64,000 nucleotides of DNA from an uncultured Candidatus Cenarchaeum sp. (GTDB lineage Archaea; Thermoproteota; Nitrososphaeria; Nitrososphaerales; Nitrosopumilaceae): the NCBI GenBank assembly GCA_958295735.1, contig OY282369.1, forward strand, positions 666,161 to 730,160. The letters are read 5' to 3'. Below are positions 58,590-64,000 of the stretch, piece after piece. Under the pieces are notes generated by a model. The model did no database searches, was not told where the DNA came from, and saw nothing but the letters and a program-made list of their open reading frames with translations. The stretch's first letter is position 1. The number at the start of each line of letters is the position of its first letter. Position numbers and translations under genes: made by a program.

Positions 58590-59074
58590 GCGTACGGCGC
58601 GCAATCCGTGAGCAATATAAAACTATGGCGCGCGGTAGTTCGAAAAACCGTCCCGCCGCGGCCGCCGTAGGCGCGATTGTGGGATAGACTAGCGCGCGGC
58701 GGCGCGCGGACTCGGGTCCGCCGCCCGGCCGTGCCCGAAAGCGGCTCCTGGACGGCGCGGCGGGGCCCGTCCCCGCCGGGGCATCGCGATCCGTGGCACG
58801 GACGAACCCCGCCCGGCGACGCGACGGCGGCGGGGGCGGGTGCTGCCGCTCGCGCCGCCTCGGCAGGCGCGCGGGGCGGCGGCGGGCGATCCGGGCCGGC
58901 GGCGGGCAGCTGCCCCCCTCCCCCCCCCCCTTCCGGCGGGCGGCGGCCCGGCGGCCGACTGCGCGGCGCGCAGGCCATCCGGGGCAGCCTCAACGCGCGG
59001 CGAGGGGGGGGGGCAAGCGCGCGCGGAGGCGCGGCGAAAAGCAACAAATACCGCGCGCCGCGTGCTGCGCCGCG
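58590..59074. other. GC-rich gap with decayed element ends
   Basis: 485 bp. It holds the P1 promoter, an M1-like tip (GCGCGGACTCGGGTCC, about 58708) and an M3-like element at about 58902-59024 (right end GCGCGCGCTTGCC read inward, with long C and G runs). No gene seen until 59075. Confidence 0.55.
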
Positions 59075-59218
59075 ATGGAGCGGGACGACGAAGGCGATCA
59101 GATCGTGGAAATGGAAGGAAGGCACCACAAGTCGATCTACAGGTACGACAAGGACAACAACCTCATTTCAGTCAAGACCGTCATGAAAAAGGACAGCGCG
59201 GCCACGGAAAAGGACTGA
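59075..59218 (+). CDS. Small hydrophilic protein of unknown function (47 aa)
   Basis: MERDDEGDQIVEMEGRHHKS, then IYRYDKDNNLISVKTVMKK and an acidic end. The Y-D-K-D-N-N-L-I pattern suggests a small beta hairpin. ATG 59075 is about 28 nt from ACAAATAC at 59044-59051. Balanced codon use suggests a real gene; no family recognised. Confidence 0.6.
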   Translation: MERDDEGDQIVEMEGRHHKSIYRYDKDNNLISVKTVMKKDSAATEKD

Positions 59219-59301
59219 CGCGGCCGGCCTCCCGGCTGCGGGCCCCGGCCGATCCGGGTTTTTCGGGCCCCGGCATCCCGCCCGGCGCCGCGGCGGCCCC
59301 G

Positions 59302-59823
59302 CTACTCCTGGCCGGACAGCACCCGGAGGCTCCGGCACACGGAGTACAGGTTGCGCCGCAGGTCCTTGTCCAGCAGCGTGTCCATCTTCTGCTTGAGCGC
59401 CCGCCTCGCCGCGTCGCGCTCGTCGCCCTGCGGCAGCGACAGGACGCCGTTGATCATCTCGGGCAGCTCCTCGCGCACCCAGCCGTCCAGCACCGCGTAC
59501 GATCTCGGGGAGATCAGCTCGACCCTTTCCCTCCCGGCGTCCATCACCTCGGTGAAGTTGTCGTGCTCGATGCGGTATATCAGGCAGTGTATGCAGTTGG
59601 TGGGCGTCGGGTTCGCCAGTATCTCGGCCGAGCGGGGGCCGGCCTTGCCCTGCATCACCTTGTTCCTGAGGCCCACCGGGTTCACGAGTATGCCGTTCAC
59701 CCCTATCTTGCCGCCGTCCACGCCGGTGACCACGCCGAACAGGAAGTCGCGGTAGTCGCCGTTGGGCCTGGTCGAGAAGACGTGGGCGCCCTCCTTCCAC
59801 CCGGAGGGCCTCCTGCCTAGCAC
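59302..59823 (-). CDS. Unknown protein with disturbed N-terminus (173 aa)
   Basis: Starts LGRRPSGWKEGAHVFS at GTG 59823, followed by NGDYRDFLFGVVTGVDGG, NPVGLRNKVMQGKAGPRS and CIHCLIYRIEHDNFTEV. It looks like a folded cytosolic protein of a conserved but unnamed family. Just upstream, another frame reads VAFYDFVSALKADG, which would make a natural N-terminus if one base were gained or lost. In addition a 36-bp sequence over the start (59800-59835) is duplicated at 59871-59906. The true start and whether the gene is intact are uncertain. Confidence 0.65.
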   Translation of the reverse strand: MLGRRPSGWKEGAHVFSTRPNGDYRDFLFGVVTGVDGGKIGVNGILVNPVGLRNKVMQGKAGPRSAEILANPTPTNCIHCLIYRIEHDNFTEVMDAGRERVELISPRSYAVLDGWVREELPEMINGVLSLPQGDERDAARRALKQKMDTLLDKDLRRNLYSVCRSLRVLSGQE

Positions 59824-59906
59824 GGCCCGTCCGCCTTGAGCGCAGAGACGAAATCATAGAACGCCACAAACCCGGAGGGCCTCCTGCCTAGCACGGCCCG
59901 TCCGCC
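59800..59906. repeat. Repeat-spacer-repeat locus d (36-35-36 bp)
   Basis: Identical 36-bp copies (containing GGGCCTCCTGCCTAGCACGG) at 59800-59835 and 59871-59906 around a 35-bp spacer. The first copy includes the start of the 173-aa gene; the second lies about 27 nt from the TATA-like ATTTAATTG (59918-59926). Confidence 0.8.
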
Positions 59907-59928
59907 CCCGCGCGGTATTTAATTGATC

Positions 59929-60117
59929 TCAGACGAGCCCGGGGCCCGCGGCGTGGGCGGGGGGCGTCCCCTCGTACAGCACGAGCACGGTCACCTGCGG
60001 CTTGTCGCCGTGGACGTGGGTGGAGATCCTGACGTCGACCACCTTGACGTCCTTGGCGAACCGGTTGACCGATCTCTCCACCACGTAGTCGACCCCGCTG
60101 AATATCTTCACCGGCAC
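59929..60117 (-). CDS. Small protein of unknown function (62 aa)
   Basis: MPVKIFSGVDYVVERSVNRF then AKDVKVVDVRISTHVHGDKP and VTVLVLYEG: a beta-alpha-beta-beta pattern like small dodecin- or sporulation-type folds, but not assignable. ATG 60117 follows TATAATT (60135-60141, minus strand) at about 22 nt. Confidence 0.65.
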   Translation of the reverse strand: MPVKIFSGVDYVVERSVNRFAKDVKVVDVRISTHVHGDKPQVTVLVLYEGTPPAHAAGPGLV

Positions 60118-60323
60118 GCGGGGGCCCCGCCCCGGAATTATATCATCGTTTCTGGCGCGCCCCCGCCGCGGATCGGCCCCGCCCGGGGCGGCGGGGGAGA
60201 TGCCCCCCGGCCCGCGCGGGGCCCGGGCGCCGCGCCGGCGGCCCCGCCCGGGGGAGGGCCGCGCGCCCCGCCCGGCGGAGCGCGTCGGTTTTCTTTTTAT
60301 TCCCCGCGGCCGCGGGGCCGCGG

Positions 60324-63056
60324 ATGGACAAGCGGCGGCTGCTGGCCGAGTTCTCGGCGGAGCCGGACGCGCACTACAGGGTGGAACTGTTCGGGGAGGA
60401 GGGCTTTTCCAGGAAGGGCTGCCCGCGGTGCGGCCGGTTCTTCTGGTCCGCGGGCGGGGAGGAGGGGGAGCTGTGCCCCGACGACGCGGCGGGGGCGTAC
60501 TCTTTCATCGGCGACCCGCCCACCCCGAAGCGGTTCGACTACGCGCGGGCCTGGAGGGAGGTGGAGGGGTTCTTCGTGGAGAACGGGCACGAGTCCGTGC
60601 CCAGGTATCCGGTGGTCTGCAGGTGGAGGGACGACCTGCACTTCACCATAGCGAGCATAGTGGACTTCCAGCGGGTCACGGGCGCCGGCATCGCGTTCGA
60701 GTTCCCCGCCAACCCGCTGGTGGTGCCGCAGACCTGCCTCCGGTTCAAGGACCTGGAGAACGTCGGGGTGACCGGCAGGCACTTTTCCTCATTCTGCATG
60801 GTGGGGCAGCACGCCGTTCCCGGCGAGGGCGGCGGCTACTGGAAGGACGAGTGCATCAGGCTGGACTACGAGATGCTCACGGGGCGGTTCGGGATACCCG
60901 GCGGGGAGATAACCTTCGTGGAGGACGTCTGGGCGGGGGGCGGCTCCTTCGGCCCCTCGCTGGAGTACTTCGTGGGGGGGCTGGAGCTGGGCAACGCCGT
61001 GTTCACCGAGTTCCGCGGGGACGCGGAGAGGCGCGAGAGGCTGGGCAGGAGGGTCATAGACATGGGCGCGGGGCTGGAGCGCCTGGCCTGGATCACGTCC
61101 GGCACCCCGACGGCGTACGACTGCTGCTTCGGCCCGGTGTCGGCCCGCCTCGCGGAACTGGCCGGCGCCCCGGCCCCTGGCGGGGAGCTCGCGGGGTACT
61201 GGGCGGAGGCGGCCCGCGCCGGGGAGGGCGCGGGAACCGCGGAGAGGGGGGCCAGGGCGGAGGCGGCCGGCCTGGGCGCGGATGCGCTGGCCCGGGCGGA
61301 GGCGGCGTACATGGTGGCCGACCACACCAGGACGCTCGTCTTCGCCATATCGGACGGCGCGCTGCCGAGCAACGTGGGCGGCGGGTACAACCTCAGGATG
61401 ATGCTGCGCCGCGTGGTCGGCGCGGCGGAGAGGCTCGGGATGAGGCTGGACCTGGACGAGCTGGTGGACATGCACATAGACTACCTGCGCGGCACGTACC
61501 CGGAGCTGGAGGAGGGGAGGGCCGACGCCAAGGAGATACTCGGGATAGAGCGGAGGAGGCACGGGGAGTCGCGGTCCCGCGTGGAAAGGATAGTGTCCAA
61601 GCTCCGCGGGCCGCCGGACGCGGCGGGGCTGGTCACGCTGTACGAGTCGGACGGGATAACCCCGGAGCGCCTCGTGGAAGAAGGCGTAATTCCAGAGGTG
61701 CCCGCCTCGTTCTATTCCAGGCTGGCCGACCTGCACGAGGCCGGGAAGAGGGGCGCCAGGGGGACAGGCGGGGAGGCGCCCCCCGGGCTGGGGGGCCTCC
61801 CGGATACGGAGCTGCTGTTCTACGGGAGCGATCCCGCGTCGTTCGAGGCGACCGTGCTCAGGGCGGTCGGCCCGGAACGGGGGGCCGGGGCCGGGGCCGG
61901 GATAGTGCTGGACAGGACGTCGTTCTACGCGAGGGGCGGGGGGCAGGAGCCGGACCGCGGCGCCATAGGCGGGGCGAGGGTGGCCGACGTCACAAAGCAC
62001 GGCGGGGTGGTGCTGCACCGGCTCGAGGCGGGCGGGAGGCCGCCGGCCGAGGGGGAGCGGGTGCGCTGCGAGGTGGACCGGGACAGGAGGCTGGCCGTCT
62101 CCAGGAACCACACCAGCACCCACGTGCTCAACGCCTCGGCGCGCCGCGTGCTGGGGTCGTGGGTGTGGCAGCACTCGGCGTTCAAGGACGCCGACCACGC
62201 CAGGCTGGACATCACCCACCACTCCCCGCTGTCCGCGGAACAGGTGCGGGAGATAGAGGGGGCCGCCAACGAGGCGGTGCGGGCCGACCTGCCCGTGGAG
62301 GCCAGGACGTACGCGAGGGGCGAGGCCGAGCGCGCGCACGGCTTCAGGATATACCAGGGCGGCGTGGTCCCCGTGGGCAGGGTCAGGATAGTCACCGTCG
62401 GCGACCTGGATGCGGAGGCCTGCGGCGGCACGCACGTGCCGAGCACCGGGAGGATAGGGTCAATAAGCATAACGAGGACCAAGAGGATACAAGACGGCGT
62501 GGTCCGGCTGGAGTTCGAGTCGGGGCCGGGGGCCGGCGCGGCCGCGGCGGCCGCGAGGGGCGAGGCGGCGCGGAGGAGCACCGCGGAGGAGGAGGCGGCC
62601 GCGGGGCGCGCGGGGAGGAGGGCCGCCGAAAGGGAGGGGGACAGGGAAAAGATCCCCGAGATCCTCGGGATGGTGGCGGCGGTCCCCGCGGGGAGCCGCG
62701 CGGACGTGCTGGGGATACGGGTGGATGCGTCCGGCCCCTCGCCGGCCTGCTTTACGGACGATGCGCGGTACGGCGAGAACTTCCACGTCGAGTTCGGGAA
62801 GAGGCTCGTGCGCGGCGACCCGGGCGCCTCGTACTGCGGCATGTTCAAGTCGGGCACCTCCGTGATGGTGGTCGCGCACGTGGGGGAAAAGGCGGCCGGC
62901 GATGCGGCCGCCGTAGCGCGGGAGGCCGCCGCCGTGCTGGGGGGCTCGGGGGGCGGCACGCGCGCGTTCGCGCGCGGCGGCGGCAGGGACGCGCGGCGCG
63001 CGGCCGAGGCGGCGCGCGCCGCCAGGCGGGCCCTGTTCGGGGAGGGGGCGCCGTGA
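60324..63056 (+). CDS. alaS: Alanyl-tRNA synthetase
   Basis: 910 aa, archaeal type. An N-terminal zinc-like CPRCGRFFWS, class II core (VVCRWRDDLHFTIASIVDFQRV, FEFPANPLVVPQTCLRFKD), the editing domain with NHTSTHVLNASARRVLG (HxxxH) and CGGTHVPSTG (zinc-binding Cys), and a C-terminal C-Ala-like end. ATG 60324 is 25-30 nt from TTTTTATT. Followed by leuS with a GTGA overlap. Confidence 0.96.
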   Translation: MDKRRLLAEFSAEPDAHYRVELFGEEGFSRKGCPRCGRFFWSAGGEEGELCPDDAAGAYSFIGDPPTPKRFDYARAWREVEGFFVENGHESVPRYPVVCRWRDDLHFTIASIVDFQRVTGAGIAFEFPANPLVVPQTCLRFKDLENVGVTGRHFSSFCMVGQHAVPGEGGGYWKDECIRLDYEMLTGRFGIPGGEITFVEDVWAGGGSFGPSLEYFVGGLELGNAVFTEFRGDAERRERLGRRVIDMGAGLERLAWITSGTPTAYDCCFGPVSARLAELAGAPAPGGELAGYWAEAARAGEGAGTAERGARAEAAGLGADALARAEAAYMVADHTRTLVFAISDGALPSNVGGGYNLRMMLRRVVGAAERLGMRLDLDELVDMHIDYLRGTYPELEEGRADAKEILGIERRRHGESRSRVERIVSKLRGPPDAAGLVTLYESDGITPERLVEEGVIPEVPASFYSRLADLHEAGKRGARGTGGEAPPGLGGLPDTELLFYGSDPASFEATVLRAVGPERGAGAGAGIVLDRTSFYARGGGQEPDRGAIGGARVADVTKHGGVVLHRLEAGGRPPAEGERVRCEVDRDRRLAVSRNHTSTHVLNASARRVLGSWVWQHSAFKDADHARLDITHHSPLSAEQVREIEGAANEAVRADLPVEARTYARGEAERAHGFRIYQGGVVPVGRVRIVTVGDLDAEACGGTHVPSTGRIGSISITRTKRIQDGVVRLEFESGPGAGAAAAAARGEAARRSTAEEEAAAGRAGRRAAEREGDREKIPEILGMVAAVPAGSRADVLGIRVDASGPSPACFTDDARYGENFHVEFGKRLVRGDPGASYCGMFKSGTSVMVVAHVGEKAAGDAAAVAREAAAVLGGSGGGTRAFARGGGRDARRAAEAARAARRALFGEGAP

Positions 63057-64000
63057 CGAAGGGCGTGGACTGGGCCGCCGTCGAGGAAAAGTGGCGCCGG
63101 CGCTGGGCCGGGCGGGGCGACTTCGAGGCGGACCCGGACGGCGCGAGGCCGAAAAAATTCATCACCGTGGCGTACCCGTACCCCAACTCGCCGCAGCACG
63201 TGGGGCACGGGAGGACGTACACGCTGGCCGACGTGCACGCGCGGTACTCCAGGATGAGGGGGTTCAACGTCCTGTTCCCGATGGGGTTCCACTACACGGG
63301 GACGCCCATACTGGGGATGGCCAGGAGGGTGCAGGAGAACGATCCGGACACCATGGGGGGCCTGCGGGGGGCGTACGGCGTACCAGAGGAGGAGATCGAG
63401 AAGTTCAAGGAGCCGCTGAACATAGCGCGGTACTTCCACCGCGAGATAAGGGCGGGGATGGTCGAGATGGGCTATTCCATAGACTGGCGCCGCGAGTTCA
63501 CCACGATAGACCCCGCGTACTCCAGGTTCGTGGAGTGGCAGGTGGGGGCGCTGCGCGACAAGGGCCTCATAGTGCAGGGCTCGCATCCCGTGGGGTGGTG
63601 CCCGCGCGACCAGAACCCCGTCTCCCAGCACGACACGCTGGGCGACGTCGAGCCGGACTTTACCGAGTACACCCTGGTGAGGTTCGCCGGGGAGGGGGGC
63701 GAGATCCTGCCGGCCGCGACGCTGCGCCCCGAGACGCTGTTCGGCGCCACGAACCTGTGGGTCAACCCAGGGGCGGAATACGCCAGGGCGGAGGTGGACG
63801 GGGAGGAGTGGGTGGTCTCGCCGGAGTGCGCACGCAAGCTGGAGTTCTTGGGCAGGAAGGTCGAGGTGAAGGGGACCGTGGCGGGGGCCGACCTGGTGGG
63901 CACGCGGGTTGCGGTCCCGGCCGCGGGCGGCGCCGGAGGCAGGAAGGTGCCCGTGCTGCCGGCCGGGTTCGTCGAGCCGGGGACGGGCACGGGGCTGGTG
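63053..64000 (+). CDS. leuS: Leucyl-tRNA synthetase, N-terminal part (runs off the window)
   Basis: First 316 codons. KKFITVAYPYPNSPQHVGHGRTYTLADV contains the class I HIGH-type motif (HVGH); MGFHYTGTPILGMARRV follows, then the start of the editing (CP1) domain with HPVGWCPRDQNPVSQHDT and LRPETLFGATNLWVNP, which is the archaeal/eukaryotic LeuRS arrangement. The GTG overlaps the alaS TGA by 4 nt. The gene is open to the last base. Confidence 0.95.
   Translation, partial: MTKGVDWAAVEEKWRRRWAGRGDFEADPDGARPKKFITVAYPYPNSPQHVGHGRTYTLADVHARYSRMRGFNVLFPMGFHYTGTPILGMARRVQENDPDTMGGLRGAYGVPEEEIEKFKEPLNIARYFHREIRAGMVEMGYSIDWRREFTTIDPAYSRFVEWQVGALRDKGLIVQGSHPVGWCPRDQNPVSQHDTLGDVEPDFTEYTLVRFAGEGGEILPAATLRPETLFGATNLWVNPGAEYARAEVDGEEWVVSPECARKLEFLGRKVEVKGTVAGADLVGTRVAVPAAGGAGGRKVPVLPAGFVEPGTGTGLV

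Overview
The window looks like a very GC-rich thaumarchaeal (Nitrososphaeria) chromosome, probably from a host-associated ammonia-oxidiser lineage. Archaeal markers seen directly are eL32, eL19, uL18, uS5, uL30, uL15, SecY, SecE, Spt5, ribosomal P1, prefoldin alpha, Cbf5, AdkA, DtdA and archaeal-type AlaRS and LeuRS. A secreted repeat protein ends in a PEFG-CTERM-like tail, a sorting signal known from Thaumarchaeota. A tRNA-Ser carries a short intron at 37/38. Almost every gene or operon has an AT-rich TATA box about 25-28 nt upstream of its start codon, so leaderless transcription is the rule and was used to choose starts. The taxon is inferred; a branched-chain amino-acid ABC transporter (livHMGF) is a trait known from sponge-associated Thaumarchaeota.

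Layout. 1-2.95 kb: 2-oxoacid:ferredoxin oxidoreductase korAB. 3-9 kb: accessory zone with an IS481-like remnant, a small basic gene, a HEPN-TPR repeat protein with a nonsense mutation and an intact IS66-type element (IS-C). 9-17 kb: metabolism and transport (2-hydroxyacid dehydrogenase, livMH, livGF, an FAD oxidoreductase). 17-24 kb: one minus-strand operon running uL18-uS5-uL30-uL15-secY-adkA-DUF106-cmk-cbf5-BsuPI. 24-27.7 kb: argF-ftsY-prefoldin and superoxide dismutase. 27.7-41 kb: mobile-element zone bounded by two near-identical, oppositely oriented IS66-type copies (IS-A, IS-B), holding a decayed third element (IS-D), a subtilase, pckA, a coiled-coil repeat gene and many short inverted-repeat elements. 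41-46 kb: eL32-eL19, ogt/dtdA, secE-spt5, a large noncoding tandem-repeat block, uL11 and an Lrp regulator. 46-48.4 kb: the PEFG protein. 48.4-55.5 kb: an AT-richer restriction-modification island whose methyltransferase is split by an IS630 element. 56.4-64 kb: uL1-uL10, P1, small unknown genes and alaS-leuS.

The most unusual content is mobile and repetitive. At least three families of short non-autonomous elements (called M1, M2 and M3 here; M1 and M2 are about 92 bp) sit in the gaps. Several copies, like the IS66-type elements, are flanked by perfect 8-bp target duplications. At three loci different elements are stacked end to end, each separated by the same 8-bp target word. Old copies differ from young ones almost only by A-to-G and T-to-C changes. 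Four other gaps share a separate pattern: a 34-37-bp direct repeat present twice around a 35-37-bp unique spacer, with unrelated repeat sequences at each site.
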